From: Gammaproteobacteria bacterium
GTDB taxonomy: Bacteria > Pseudomonadota > Gammaproteobacteria > Acidiferrobacterales > Sulfurifustaceae
Direction: 5' to 3'
Assembly (NCBI GenBank): GCA_016194665.1
Contig: JACQBD010000079.1
Coordinates: 1 to 40,675 of the forward strand
Length of the DNA: 40,675 nt
Shown here: positions 27,958-38,180 of the stretch, in pieces
Position numbering within the stretch: the first letter of the stretch is position 1
Layout: each line of letters opens with the position of its first letter
The notes under the pieces: generated by a model
What the model was told of the DNA's origin: nothing
What the model saw: the letters and a program-made list of their open reading frames with translations, nothing else
Database searches by the model: none
Position numbers and translations under genes: made by a program

Positions 27958-29637
27958 ATGAACCGCGAACAATCCATTCTCAAGCTGCACAATCTTATTG
28001 CGAACAAACAATTTGTCGAGGCACGAAATTTTTGTCTCGATCTCACGCGAGTATTCCCCGCGGATACCGAAATATGGATGCTGCGTAGCGGCATGCATTA
28101 TCAGCTGGACGAGCTCACTGCCGTCGTAGAATGCTGCCAACGGATCATTGCGCATGATCCTAACCATGCAGGCGCGCATTGCAGCAGCGGACTTGCATGG
28201 CAAGGTCTTAAGCGGCTGAAGGAGGCGGAAGCGGCCTATCGCGAGGCATTGCGTCTCGACCCGCGCTACATGCGTGCGCTTGCGCAGCTGGCGGGCTTAC
28301 TGCGCGAGCAGAAACGTTTTGCTGAAATGCGCGAAATGTTTGAAGCCGCACTCGTTCATCTTCCTCAAGACGCATTCTTGCACTACAACCTCGGGCTCGT
28401 TCTCGTGGAGCTCGGGGACAGACAGAAGGCGCTCGACTCTTTCCAGGCAGCAATTGCTCTTAATCCGCGTTTTGCCGAAGCGCATTACAGTCTTGGTCTG
28501 CAATACAACGTAGTCGACAACTATTCTTCCGCGGTGATTCATTTTGAGCGGGCCATTGCTCTCAACCCTAATTATTTAGATGCTCGCCGCGCCCTGGGCG
28601 ATACTCTGTTGCGAATGGGACAACCTACTGAAGCCATCGCTTGCTACGACCGCGCTCTAGCAGTTGCGCCCAACGATGTGATGGCCCATGGTTCGCGTGC
28701 CATTTGCAACCTGCTGCTTGGCAACTTCAAGCAGGGCTGGCCTGAATATGAATGGCGCTTGCGCCACCAAGATATGGTCACGGCACCGACAGGCAGGCCA
28801 CGCTGGCGCGGCGAACCGCTGCAGGGCAAAACTATCGTGCTGCTCGGTGAGCAAGGCATGGGAGATACGGTGCAGTTCGTGCGTTACGCGCGCATGGTTA
28901 AAACCCGCGGAGCAAGGGTACTGTTAGTTTGTCCCGCGCCATTACGCGGCTTGCTCGCCGACTGCGCAGGGGTTGACGCTATTTTTAATAGTGGCGATTA
29001 CATTCCGGCGTATGATTATGAAATTCCTCTTCTCAGTTTGCCGGGAGTTCTTGGCACCGAGCTTGATTCCATCCCCGCGCAAGTACCCTATCTGCAAATT
29101 CGTCCGGAAGCGGGTATAACGGCGGTCTCCGAGATTGCACGTCACACCGGTGTGTTGCGTGTCGGCCTTGTCTGGGCAGGCGGTGGATTACATCCCAACA
29201 ATTACCGTCGCTCTTGCAAGCTCGCTGCATTACACGAACTGCTGGCGGTTCCCGGCGTTAGATTCTTCAGTTTGCAAAAAGGGACGGCGGCGGACGAACT
29301 TGCTGCGCTGCCCGATAATGGCATTGTTGATCTGGGGCCGTCGCTTAACGATTTCGCCGACACCGCCGCAGCTAGCATGGCTCTCGATCTAGTAATTAGC
29401 GTGGACACCGCCGTGGCGCACGTGGCGGGGGCGCTCGCACGACCGGTATGGATGCTGCTGCCCTTCGCGCCCGATTGGCGCTGGATGTTAAATCGTGAAG
29501 ATTCTCCTTGGTATCCGAGCATGCGCTTGTTCCGTCAATCGACGCCGGGAGATTGGTCATCGGTTAGCGCGCGCGTAGCAACGCGGTTAACTGCATTGGC
29601 TCAAGAAAGATCCGCAACAAGACTTGATCGTAATTAA
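27958..29637 (+). CDS. TPR-repeat protein with C-terminal glycosyltransferase-like (GT-B/GT9-type) domain
   Basis: Successive TPRs (AEAAYREALRLDPRYMRALAQLAGLL, ALDSFQAAIALNPRFAEAHYSLGLQY...), then GLVWAGG...LVISVDTAVAHVAGALARPVWMLLPFAPDWRW. Confidence 0.85.
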   Translation: MNREQSILKLHNLIANKQFVEARNFCLDLTRVFPADTEIWMLRSGMHYQLDELTAVVECCQRIIAHDPNHAGAHCSSGLAWQGLKRLKEAEAAYREALRLDPRYMRALAQLAGLLREQKRFAEMREMFEAALVHLPQDAFLHYNLGLVLVELGDRQKALDSFQAAIALNPRFAEAHYSLGLQYNVVDNYSSAVIHFERAIALNPNYLDARRALGDTLLRMGQPTEAIACYDRALAVAPNDVMAHGSRAICNLLLGNFKQGWPEYEWRLRHQDMVTAPTGRPRWRGEPLQGKTIVLLGEQGMGDTVQFVRYARMVKTRGARVLLVCPAPLRGLLADCAGVDAIFNSGDYIPAYDYEIPLLSLPGVLGTELDSIPAQVPYLQIRPEAGITAVSEIARHTGVLRVGLVWAGGGLHPNNYRRSCKLAALHELLAVPGVRFFSLQKGTAADELAALPDNGIVDLGPSLNDFADTAAASMALDLVISVDTAVAHVAGALARPVWMLLPFAPDWRWMLNREDSPWYPSMRLFRQSTPGDWSSVSARVATRLTALAQERSATRLDRN

Positions 29638-29689
29638 GTGAATTTAGTAATAATTCAAATGCAGATTGCGTTCAGATAGCTTACGGATT

Positions 29690-30364
29690 TCACAGCAACC
29701 CCCGTTCACTGAACGACACCATTTCCCCATCGCCGATGACTAAATGATCCAGCAGCCGCACATCCACCAGTGTCAGAGCCTCCCTGAGCCGCTGTGTGAG
29801 CACTTCATCCGTGGCACTGGGCTCGGCCACGCCCGAAGGGTGGTTATGCACCAAGATCACGGCGGCGGCGTTGTGTTTGAGCGCGCGTTTGAGGATTTCG
29901 CGCGGGTACACGGCAGTGCCGTTTAAGGTGCCGCGAAACAACTCTTCAAACGCCAACACGCGGTGGCGATTATCCAAAAACAATACACAAAATACTTCGT
30001 GCGGCCGATCGCGCAACTGCGCTTGCAGAAAATCTTTGGTGTCTTGGGTGGACGTCAGCGCGATATCGCGCTTGAGTTTTTGCGCCAGAAACCGCCGGCC
30101 CATTTCTATGCTGGCTTGCAGCTGCACGTATTTGGCGTCACCCAAGCCCGGCGTTTCGCACAGCTCCTCGGGGCTCGCCGCCAACAATTCGCGCAAGCCG
30201 CCAAAGCGCGACAACAAATTACGCGCCACGTCCACCGCGGTTTGGCCGGGCACGCCGGTGCGTATAAAAATCGCCAATAATTCGGCATCCGAAAGCGCCG
30301 CGGGGCCCTGTTGCAGCAGTTTTTCGCGTGGGCGTTCCAGTTCCGGCCATTCGCTTATTATCAT
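29690..30364 (-). CDS. radC: RadC family JAB-domain protein
   Basis: [57 protein letters not shown]. Confidence 0.96.
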   Translation of the reverse strand: MIISEWPELERPREKLLQQGPAALSDAELLAIFIRTGVPGQTAVDVARNLLSRFGGLRELLAASPEELCETPGLGDAKYVQLQASIEMGRRFLAQKLKRDIALTSTQDTKDFLQAQLRDRPHEVFCVLFLDNRHRVLAFEELFRGTLNGTAVYPREILKRALKHNAAAVILVHNHPSGVAEPSATDEVLTQRLREALTLVDVRLLDHLVIGDGEMVSFSERGLL

Positions 30365-30418
30365 TTATTCCTCCTTAGTTATTTGTCCCCTTCCTCCTGG
30401 GCAAGTACACTTTAACAT

Positions 30419-31645
30419 ATGGCCAGATTGACCAATAAACATATCCTGCTCGGCGTCAGCGGCGGCATCGCCGCGTATAAAAGCGCCGACACCGCGCGAC
30501 GTTTGCGCGACGCCGGCGCCGAAGTGCGCGTGATCATGACGCGCGCCGCGACCGAATTTATTACTCCTTTAACTATGCAGGCCGTCAGCGGCCATCCGGT
30601 TTATCAAGAACTGCTCGATACCAATGCCGAAGCCGGCATGGGTCACATCGAATTGGCGCGCTGGGCCGATGTCATACTGGTGGCGCCGGCGAGCGCCAAT
30701 TTTCTCGCGCGCTTGGCGCAAGGACGCGCGGACGATTTGTTAAGCACCGTTTGCTTGGCGACCGAAGCCACGGTCGCCGTCGCGCCGGCGATGAATCAGC
30801 AGATGTGGAGCAACGCCGCCACGCAAACTAATCTTGCGACGATTAAAAAAAATGGCGTAAAAATTTTCGGACCAGCCGAAGGATCGCAAGCCTGCGGCGA
30901 AGTCGGTCCCGGGCGCATGCTGGAAGCGACGGAATTGGTGACGCTGACCGCGGCCTTGTTTAGCAGCGGCGAACTCGACGGACTCCACATCGTCATCACC
31001 GCCGGCCCCACATGGGAAGCGCTCGATCCGGTGCGCGGCATTACCAATCGCAGCTCAGGCAAAATGGGCTACGCCATCGCTGCCGCCGCGATGGAAGCGG
31101 GAGCACGCGTCATTTTAGTTTCCGGGCCCACAGCGCTGGCGGATCCGGAACGAGTGCAAACCATCCGCGTGCAGAGCGCGCAAGAAATGCACGATGCGGT
31201 GCACGCGCATATTCACAACGCGCAGATTTTTATCGGCGTGGCTGCGGTCGCGGATTATCGTCCAGCGCAAGTGAGCGCCGAAAAAATAAAAAAACAAAAC
31301 GCCGACATGGCGCTTAAGCTAATGCGCAATCCCGATATTTTAGCCAGTGTCGCCGCGCTTGCGGCGGCGCCCTACACCGTTGGCTTTGCCGCCGAAACAA
31401 ACGCGTTGGAAGAGCACGCACGGCGCAAATTAGAAAGTAAAAAAATCGATCTCATCGCCGCGAACTACGTCGGCGACGACCAAGGCTTCGAAGCGGAAGA
31501 AAACAGCCTGCTCTTGATTGACCGCGAAAATATTATCAAACTGCCGACGCAGGCCAAGACCAAACTAGCGCGTGCGCTGATCCAGCAGATCGCCCAAAGA
31601 TACCGCGCCAAATACGGCGCCAAGATACATCGATTACGGAGCTGA
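30419..31645 (+). CDS. coaBC: bifunctional phosphopantothenoylcysteine decarboxylase/phosphopantothenate-cysteine ligase
   Basis: [82 protein letters not shown]. Confidence 0.97.
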   Translation: MARLTNKHILLGVSGGIAAYKSADTARRLRDAGAEVRVIMTRAATEFITPLTMQAVSGHPVYQELLDTNAEAGMGHIELARWADVILVAPASANFLARLAQGRADDLLSTVCLATEATVAVAPAMNQQMWSNAATQTNLATIKKNGVKIFGPAEGSQACGEVGPGRMLEATELVTLTAALFSSGELDGLHIVITAGPTWEALDPVRGITNRSSGKMGYAIAAAAMEAGARVILVSGPTALADPERVQTIRVQSAQEMHDAVHAHIHNAQIFIGVAAVADYRPAQVSAEKIKKQNADMALKLMRNPDILASVAALAAAPYTVGFAAETNALEEHARRKLESKKIDLIAANYVGDDQGFEAEENSLLLIDRENIIKLPTQAKTKLARALIQQIAQRYRAKYGAKIHRLRS

Positions 31646-31646
31646 G

Positions 31647-32102
31647 ATGTCACAAATAGAATTGAAAATACTCGATCAACGCATTGGCAAAGAATTCCCG
31701 CTGCCGCGTTACGCCACGCACGGGTCCGCCGGCATCGACCTGTACGCTTGCCTCGATGAACACCTGCACATCGCTCCCGGCGAAACCCATCTGGTGCCTT
31801 CCGGCATCGCGATTCACATCGCCAATAGCAATCTCGCCGCGGTGCTGTTGCCGCGCTCGGGCTTGGGACATAAACACGGCATCGTGCTGGGAAATCTGGT
31901 GGGCTTGATCGACTCCGATTACCAAGGACAAGTTTTTATTTCCGTCTGGAACCGCGGCCAAAATAATTTCACCATCGAACCCGGTGAACGCATTGCGCAA
32001 ATGATGTTCATTCCGGTGGTACAAGTGGAATTTAAAGTCGTGACGGACTTCGAAGAAAGCCAGCGCGGCGCCGGTGGATTCGGCCATTCCGGGCGCAAAT
32101 AA
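31647..32102 (+). CDS. dut: dUTP diphosphatase
   Basis: [56 protein letters not shown]. Confidence 0.97.
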   Translation: MSQIELKILDQRIGKEFPLPRYATHGSAGIDLYACLDEHLHIAPGETHLVPSGIAIHIANSNLAAVLLPRSGLGHKHGIVLGNLVGLIDSDYQGQVFISVWNRGQNNFTIEPGERIAQMMFIPVVQVEFKVVTDFEESQRGAGGFGHSGRK

Positions 32103-32229
32103 CTCTTTTCTGCGTCGCGCGCATCCGCGCTTAGCCGCCACGGGTCGGAAGAACCGACGACTTTTATGGCTAGCAACGCATAAATTTCCTACCTTTAAAT
32201 TAAGTGATTCTTTGTATATTTAATGGACT

Positions 32230-33750
32230 ATGACTTCGTCGCTCACACGGATTTATTTGCGAGTCTTCCTGATCGTGCTGCTATGTCTGGCTGCGGCCAG
32301 CTATGCGGGTTATTGGGTGGTGCGCGATGCACAACAATCCGCGTATCAAGCCAAAGCCACGCAAACGGCTCATGTATTGGCCACCGACATCAGTGAGTTT
32401 ATCGACCAACAACGTCTCGCCGTCGAAAAAAATGCGCAGCAAACGGCGCTAATTGATTTATTGCAACACATCACCCCAGCGCAGCGCGATCGCAAAGAAG
32501 CAGAAATAAAATCCCTGTTGGCCGGCGCGATCGCGGTTCACTTGTTGCCGCGCAATAATGCCGGCGAGGTGTCGCCCACCGAAGCCGTGGACCCGGCTTG
32601 CATCGAATACATACGACGCGTGTCGGCGGCCAATGCACCCGCCGCGCCGGAATTTCATGCGCTCGGTAGCTCCGCCGGACATTACGATTTAGCCGCGCCG
32701 ATTCGCGACGAAAATAAAAAACTGTTGGGTTATTTGCTGGTCAGTTTTGCGCGCGCGCCTTTGCAAGCGGTTATCGAAGAATCGTTGACGCCGGGCGCTT
32801 ACTTCGAACTACAACAAGCCGTGGGCGCAGCACCCGCGCAAACGGTTATCACCGCGGGCAAGATCCCCACGTCGAACGCACCGCTGGTGACAACTTCGCT
32901 GGGCAACAGCCCGTGGACTATGCTGTATCAAACCGCCGAAGTCGCGCCGAAGATTTTGAGCGGTAACCGAATTTATTACATTGGTTTTATTTTAATTTTA
33001 TTCCTATTGATCAGCGTCATGCTGTTTCACTTTTACCGCCGCACGGTCAACGCCATCCGTCATGACGTGCGCTCATTGATCCGTATGTTTCACGATCTGC
33101 GCGAAGGCAGTGTGCGCGTGGAATATCCCATGGAGTTGCGCGAATTTTCGGATATCTTCGATTACCTGCGCGACCGCGGACAAAAACTGGTCAACGAAAA
33201 AGAAAAAATGAAAGACATGGGATTGATGGACCATCTTTCGCAACTCGCCAATCGCCGCCACTTCGAGATGCGCTTAAAAGATTTATTCGAAGCATCCAAA
33301 ACCCATGGCCCCTCGTCGGTGTTGATCATCGACATGGATCACTTTAAAGCCGTGAACGACAAACACGGCCACGACGCCGGCGATGCCTTGATCGTCGGCT
33401 TTGCCAATGCGTTACGCAAAGTCGTGCGTCAAACCGACGTGCTGGCGCGTTTGGGCGGCGACGAGTTCTGCATCATCTACGCCTATGCTTCATTCGAGAA
33501 AGCTCAGGCGCTGGCCGAACGTTTGCGTAAACATTTGCCGCGCGAAATAAGTTTGCCCAAGGGTGTCAGTCACCCGCTGCGTTGGACCGGCGGCTTGAGC
33601 GTGATGGACGACAAAGACACCAAGCCGGACGATGTGTTATGGCGCGCCGATCAAGCACTGCTGCAAGCCAAAGAAGGCGGACGCAATATCACCAAAATCT
33701 ACGACCCTGCCACCGGTCAGCCTGAAAAAAAACGCATCGTAGTAGGTTAA
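32230..33750 (+). CDS. membrane-bound diguanylate cyclase (GGDEF) with periplasmic sensor region
   Basis: Two TM segments; RQTDVLARLGGDEFCII (intact GGDEF, RxxD I-site five residues upstream). Confidence 0.93.
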   Translation: MTSSLTRIYLRVFLIVLLCLAAASYAGYWVVRDAQQSAYQAKATQTAHVLATDISEFIDQQRLAVEKNAQQTALIDLLQHITPAQRDRKEAEIKSLLAGAIAVHLLPRNNAGEVSPTEAVDPACIEYIRRVSAANAPAAPEFHALGSSAGHYDLAAPIRDENKKLLGYLLVSFARAPLQAVIEESLTPGAYFELQQAVGAAPAQTVITAGKIPTSNAPLVTTSLGNSPWTMLYQTAEVAPKILSGNRIYYIGFILILFLLISVMLFHFYRRTVNAIRHDVRSLIRMFHDLREGSVRVEYPMELREFSDIFDYLRDRGQKLVNEKEKMKDMGLMDHLSQLANRRHFEMRLKDLFEASKTHGPSSVLIIDMDHFKAVNDKHGHDAGDALIVGFANALRKVVRQTDVLARLGGDEFCIIYAYASFEKAQALAERLRKHLPREISLPKGVSHPLRWTGGLSVMDDKDTKPDDVLWRADQALLQAKEGGRNITKIYDPATGQPEKKRIVVG

Positions 33751-33863
33751 CATTCTTCTGAAATTTCGGACGCGCAGCGCTTTTCCTTTATTTTGGAAAT
33801 CCGTTTCGTCGGCATTGGCTTATGCGGTAAACTGCGCGCATTCCCCATCTAAAAAATACGATC

Positions 33864-35273
33864 ATGTCCAAACTAGAATCCGCCGTCGATTCGGCCGCTT
33901 CATCCTTACCTCCTGAAATCTTCAAGGCTTACGACATCCGCGGCATCGTCGATAAATCGCTCACGCCCGAAATCGTCGAACGCATCGGCCATGCCTTAGG
34001 CAGCGAGGCCATCTCACAGCAACAGAAACGATTCGTCATCGGTCGCGATGGGCGGCTTTCGGGGCCAAGCTTATCGGCGGCCTTGGCGCGCGGCATCGCC
34101 AAGAGCGGCTGCGACGTCGTCGACATCGGCATGGCGCCGACGCCGGTGGTGTATTTCGCGATTCAACATTTAGGCGCCGGCTCCGGCGTGGCCGTCACCG
34201 GCAGCCACAATCCGCCGGATTACAACGGCCTGAAAATGGTCATCGGCGGCCACACGCTTTCCGGCGATGCGATTCAGAATCTGCGCATCCGCCTGCTTAA
34301 GAATAATTTAGTCACCGGCCAAGGAAAAATTTCCGCCACCGACGTGCGCGCGGCGTACATCGATCGCGTCGCCAACGACGTCAAACTCGCGCGCCCACTG
34401 CGCGTCGCCGTGGACTGCGGCAACGGCGTGGCCGGTGAAATGGCGCCGCAATTGCTCAAACGCATGGGCTGCCAAGTCACCGAATTATTTTGCGAAATCG
34501 ACGGCCACTTTCCGAATCATCATCCCGATCCGAGCAAACCGGAAAATCTCGAAGATTTGATCGCGGAAATAAAAAAAGGCCAATACGACGTAGGCCTAGC
34601 CTTCGACGGCGACGGCGACCGTCTCGGCGTCATCGCTCCCGATGGTCAAGTCATTTGGGCCGACCGCCAAATGATCTTGTACGCGCGCGACGTGCTGTCG
34701 CGCAATCCTGGCGCGGAAATTATCTACGACGTCAAATGCTCGCGCACCCTCGACGCCGAAATCCGCAAAGCCGGCGGCAAAGCCACCATGTGGAAAACCG
34801 GCCACTCCTTTATCAAAGCCAAACTCAAAGAAACCGGCGCGCTATTAGCCGGCGAAATGAGCGGCCACATCTTTTTTAAAGAACGCTGGTACGGCTTCGA
34901 CGACGGCCTCTACACCGCCGCACGCTTGCTGGAATTACTCGCGCGCGATAAACGCTCCACGCAAGAAATTTTTTCGTCATTGCCGAACACCGTCAATACC
35001 CCGGAATTAAATCTCAAACTCGCCGAAGGCGAACATTTCGCGCTCATCAAAGAATTGGTGGCACGCGCGCATTTCCCGGACGCAAAGATCACCACCATCG
35101 ACGGCCTGCGCGCGGATTTTGCCGACGGCTTCGGCTTAGTGCGCGCTTCCAACACCACGCCAGTGTTGGTACTGCGCTTCGAGGCTGATAATAAACCGGC
35201 GTTGGATCAGATTTTGGAGCGGTTTCGGGAATTGATACATTCGGTAAGGCCGGGGACTACGTTACCTTTCTAG
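33864..35273 (+). CDS. algC: phosphomannomutase/phosphoglucomutase (AlgC/ManB type)
   Basis: IFKAYDIRGIVDKSLTPE, VAVTGSHNPPDYNGLKM, LAFDGDGDRLGVI; follows coaBC-dut as in many gammaproteobacteria. Confidence 0.9.
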   Translation: MSKLESAVDSAASSLPPEIFKAYDIRGIVDKSLTPEIVERIGHALGSEAISQQQKRFVIGRDGRLSGPSLSAALARGIAKSGCDVVDIGMAPTPVVYFAIQHLGAGSGVAVTGSHNPPDYNGLKMVIGGHTLSGDAIQNLRIRLLKNNLVTGQGKISATDVRAAYIDRVANDVKLARPLRVAVDCGNGVAGEMAPQLLKRMGCQVTELFCEIDGHFPNHHPDPSKPENLEDLIAEIKKGQYDVGLAFDGDGDRLGVIAPDGQVIWADRQMILYARDVLSRNPGAEIIYDVKCSRTLDAEIRKAGGKATMWKTGHSFIKAKLKETGALLAGEMSGHIFFKERWYGFDDGLYTAARLLELLARDKRSTQEIFSSLPNTVNTPELNLKLAEGEHFALIKELVARAHFPDAKITTIDGLRADFADGFGLVRASNTTPVLVLRFEADNKPALDQILERFRELIHSVRPGTTLPF

Positions 35274-35295
35274 ACTGTCATTTTTTCCGCTCACT

Positions 35296-35480
35296 CTGTC
35301 ATTCCCGCGAAAGCGGGAATCCAGGGTTTGAATGGAATCGCGCATTGCGCGCGATCTCAAAATTTAATTACAGTCGAGCGGCCTACAGCCGCGTGTTAAT
35401 TGTGGGTGGTTGACCCACGGCAAGTGACTTTTCTTTGCTTGTCTGAACAGAGACTAGATAATTGAGAGCGGAATGACGAG
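35296..35480. repeat. dispersed-repeat mosaic (palindromic REP-type sequence plus partial inverted end)
   Basis: ATTCCCGC-GAAA-GCGGGAAT at 35301-35320; gtcattcc... mirrored by gcggaatgacgag (35468-35480); internal GAGCGGCCTACAGCCGC and GTGGGTGGTTGACCCAC hairpins. Confidence 0.6.
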
Positions 35481-35541
35481 ATAAATCGATATTTGATGGG
35501 ATAACATGGGATAGAAATTTAGTTAAAAATGAAAATGATTT

Positions 35542-35946
35542 TCAGAAATTAACTGGTGGCACTGGAGGGGTCTGATTTGTTTTTAGGGCACGCATGGAGG
35601 CAATGTGGCGGCGGCAGTCGGCGATTATCCGGTAGAGATGTTGAACAGAAATATTGTGTCGGTCGCAAACATCTTGACGGTTTTGGCCGTTGAACTCCCT
35701 GTATATGGCCCAGTCACGTTCGGCCAACTGGAAAAATCTGAGTGTGTTGCCGTTCCAGTTACCTTTCGGGAAATAAATATACGACCCGCCCCAGTTCTGA
35801 GCCATTACGTCAGTGATGGCGATAGCGAGCGTTTCGGCCTTCTCGGACGATAGACCGCCACTGGCTTCTAATACCTGGGCCACTTTATCCATTAAGTCAA
35901 CGAGTAGTTCCGGTCCTTGGTTATTGTACCGCCGCCCATTATTCAA
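35542..35946 (-). CDS. mor: Mor-family transcriptional activator (Mu middle-operon regulator)
   Basis: NWGGSYIYFPKGNWNGNTLRFFQLAERDWAIYREFNGQNRQDVCDRHNISVQHLYRIIADCRR: Mor/C family fold and HTH. Confidence 0.85.
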   Translation of the reverse strand: MNNGRRYNNQGPELLVDLMDKVAQVLEASGGLSSEKAETLAIAITDVMAQNWGGSYIYFPKGNWNGNTLRFFQLAERDWAIYREFNGQNRQDVCDRHNISVQHLYRIIADCRRHIASMRALKTNQTPPVPPVNF

Positions 35947-36430
35947 TGAGTTCGATTTTGCATCGCCTCGCCCAAGATTTTAGGTGTTCGATAACTTTTT
36001 GCGCTACGTTTCCCGGTAAAAATTCAGGCGCACTATAACCAACGCCAGCATTATGATAACGGCGCGTGGCCGAGCGCACCCACGCGCGCAATCCTTGTTC
36101 GTCGCGATTTTTAACAGCGCCACCATCCGCCATCTGTATCCAGAGCGAGCGGATCATCCGCACTTGAGGATCGGAAGCCAGAATATCGCCGGCTGCGGTG
36201 ATACGTTTTTTTGTCTGCTTATCCTGGTGGCGGCCATTCCAACCAACACGGCGAAAATGCGCCAGCACACGCGCGCGGCCGAGCGGGCTTAAGTCTGCCG
36301 AGCTGCCGGATTCGGCGCCACCTACCGAGCGAACGATCGTTCGGTAGGTTTCGTCGTCGAGCGAGAGATCCTTCTTAGCGATATGGATCTTCGCTAAATC
36401 GTTGCGGCGATTGTCATGGGCAGGTTTCAT
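35939..36430 (-). CDS. gemA: GemA/Mu gp16-family regulatory protein
   Basis: RRNDLAKIHIAKKDLSLDDETYRTIVRSVGGAESGSSADLSPLGRARVLAHFRRVGW; DPQVRMIRSLWIQMADGGAVKNRDEQGLRAWVRSATRRY. Confidence 0.88.
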   Translation of the reverse strand: MKPAHDNRRNDLAKIHIAKKDLSLDDETYRTIVRSVGGAESGSSADLSPLGRARVLAHFRRVGWNGRHQDKQTKKRITAAGDILASDPQVRMIRSLWIQMADGGAVKNRDEQGLRAWVRSATRRYHNAGVGYSAPEFLPGNVAQKVIEHLKSWARRCKIELIE

Positions 36431-36431
36431 G

Positions 36432-37238
36432 CTAAAAGAGCCTTAAGGTTCCGGTTTCTCGACGTCTTGTTTCGCAGTGTTCGTTCCACAGCAGAAGCTC
36501 GCGCGCTTGGCTTGTTTGTGCTCCACCACCAACCGTGTAGGTGATCCCCAGGACGTCGCTGTGCAATCCCGCGAATATCCGGCGCATATCAGGATGATCA
36601 TTGATGCTGATCACCACCGATCCATTGATGGATCTCGCCAACTCCGCCATGCGCCGATAGTTCTCGATTCCGAACTCAACCCCATATCCTTCCGTCTGCC
36701 AGTAGGGCGGATCCAAATAAAACAAAGTATGCTCGCGGTCATATTTGGTGATCACTTGTTCCCACGGTAGATTTTCGATATGTGCTCCGTGCATTCGTAG
36801 ATGTGCCTCCCTCAGGTCTTCTTCGATTCGAAGCAAATTCAGGCGCGGCCCCGTCGTCGTGGCCGTGCCGTACGCTTGACTCTCTACCCGCCCGCCGAAA
36901 GAAAGTTTCTGCAAATAAAAAAACCGCGCCGCTCGCTGGATGTCCGTCATGGTCTCCGGATTTTTCTTCCGCTCCCATTCGAAAACCTGTCTTGAACTTA
37001 ACGCCCACTTGAATTGCCTCACGAACTCCTCCAGGTGGTGTTGAACCACTCGATAGAGGTTGACCAGCTCGCCATTGATATCGTTTAGAACCTCGACATC
37101 GGACGATTCCTTGCTGAAGAAAATAGCCGCCGCACCGCAGAAAGCCTCCACGTAGCATGTGTGCGCCGGAAATAAATCTAAAATAGGCTTCGCAAGACGG
37201 CGTTTTCCGCCAATCCAGGGAATAATCGGGATTGCCAT
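36432..37238 (-). CDS. DNA adenine methylase (Dam/D12 class)
   Basis: MAIPIIPWIGGKRRLAKPILDLFPAHTCYVEAFCGAAAIFF, TLFYLDPPYWQTEGYG (DPPY); GGAGAGG SD before ATG 37238. Confidence 0.9.
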   Translation of the reverse strand: MAIPIIPWIGGKRRLAKPILDLFPAHTCYVEAFCGAAAIFFSKESSDVEVLNDINGELVNLYRVVQHHLEEFVRQFKWALSSRQVFEWERKKNPETMTDIQRAARFFYLQKLSFGGRVESQAYGTATTTGPRLNLLRIEEDLREAHLRMHGAHIENLPWEQVITKYDREHTLFYLDPPYWQTEGYGVEFGIENYRRMAELARSINGSVVISINDHPDMRRIFAGLHSDVLGITYTVGGGAQTSQARELLLWNEHCETRRRETGTLRLF

Positions 37239-37400
37239 GAGCCTCTCCATTTTTGTTTTCAATGGTTGTGGTAGGCTTTTCCAGCCGCGTACGTGGCAGG
37301 AGGGCCTTGTCTGGCTCACAGTATTTGTCACTGTGAATCGGGGACCGGGCCGTGTTGACGCACGGTTTGGTCGCCCTCTTCAAATTTTCGGGGAGAGCGT

Positions 37401-38180
37401 TCACGGTATGTTCCGTACATGCTCAACTACACCGCGCGCATCTGGCTTGCCCCACTTTCGCCGCTTGTTAATCTCGAATTTACGCGCGATCGCGGCTTGC
37501 AAGTTCCCTCCATTTTGATGCGCCAAATGAAATAGCAGGAGCATACAGTCGGCCAGTTCCTCCATGTCGCGCGGATTATCGGAGAGCTCGATTACTTCCT
37601 TAGACAAATGCGCCACGATGCTAGGCCCGCGATAGCCGCCGTCGGGCGCGAACGTCATGTTGGCCCAAGTGCCAAACTGTCGGACGATGTCGTTCAGTGT
37701 ATGGCTGAGATGGGCAGCGCGCAGTTCATGTCCGTCTGGCGCGTCCTTCCACCAGGCCCGGTTCGGATAGTCGTCTTTACCAGTGGCGTGCGGTAAATAA
37801 TTTCCTTCACGCCAAAATCCCCAGCCCTTTGTGCGCGGGCCGTGGATGAAGAGTGTCCATGCCTCGCTGCCGGGCGTGAGCACGATCCGATGAAAATCGG
37901 TACCGCGAATAATGTTTAGCCGTCCCGGCCGCAGACTGCGCGCGAAGTCTGCGCTGCGTATCTCGCGATAACCTCCGGCAAGCACCAGGCTAACGGACCA
38001 GTCCCACGGATGATCATGTAATCCGCGATCTGGATCGCTGGCGACGAACCGGTGGATATACGCCTGCAGGCCCAGAAACCGGCACAGGAAGTATCGCTCC
38101 AGATAGGGTTCGCCGTTATCTCCATTGATAGCGCGCGCGGGTAACCTGTTGGTCAGCCATAAAAGAAAGTTTCTGATCAT
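37401..38180 (-). CDS. two-domain protein: N-terminal cupin-like, C-terminal MazG-like/dATP-dGTP pyrophosphohydrolase-like
   Basis: LHDHPWDWSVSLVLAGGYREI...GTDFHRIVLTPGSEAWTLFIHGPR (cupin-like); GPSIVAHLSKEVIELSDNPRDMEELADCMLLLFHLAHQNGGNLQAAIARKFEINKRRKWG (MazG-like). Confidence 0.7.
   Translation of the reverse strand: MIRNFLLWLTNRLPARAINGDNGEPYLERYFLCRFLGLQAYIHRFVASDPDRGLHDHPWDWSVSLVLAGGYREIRSADFARSLRPGRLNIIRGTDFHRIVLTPGSEAWTLFIHGPRTKGWGFWREGNYLPHATGKDDYPNRAWWKDAPDGHELRAAHLSHTLNDIVRQFGTWANMTFAPDGGYRGPSIVAHLSKEVIELSDNPRDMEELADCMLLLFHLAHQNGGNLQAAIARKFEINKRRKWGKPDARGVVEHVRNIP

Noticed and set aside
36739-37404. 221-aa minus-strand ORF overlapping dam in another frame, starting with a GTGA overlap to the preceding stop
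   Set aside because: Most of it overprints the methylase; the ~50-aa 5' part could be a small gene but no motif or clear ribosome-binding site supports it.
37159-37518. 119-aa plus-strand ORF
   Set aside because: Antisense to the tightly packed phage operon, no recognisable domain.
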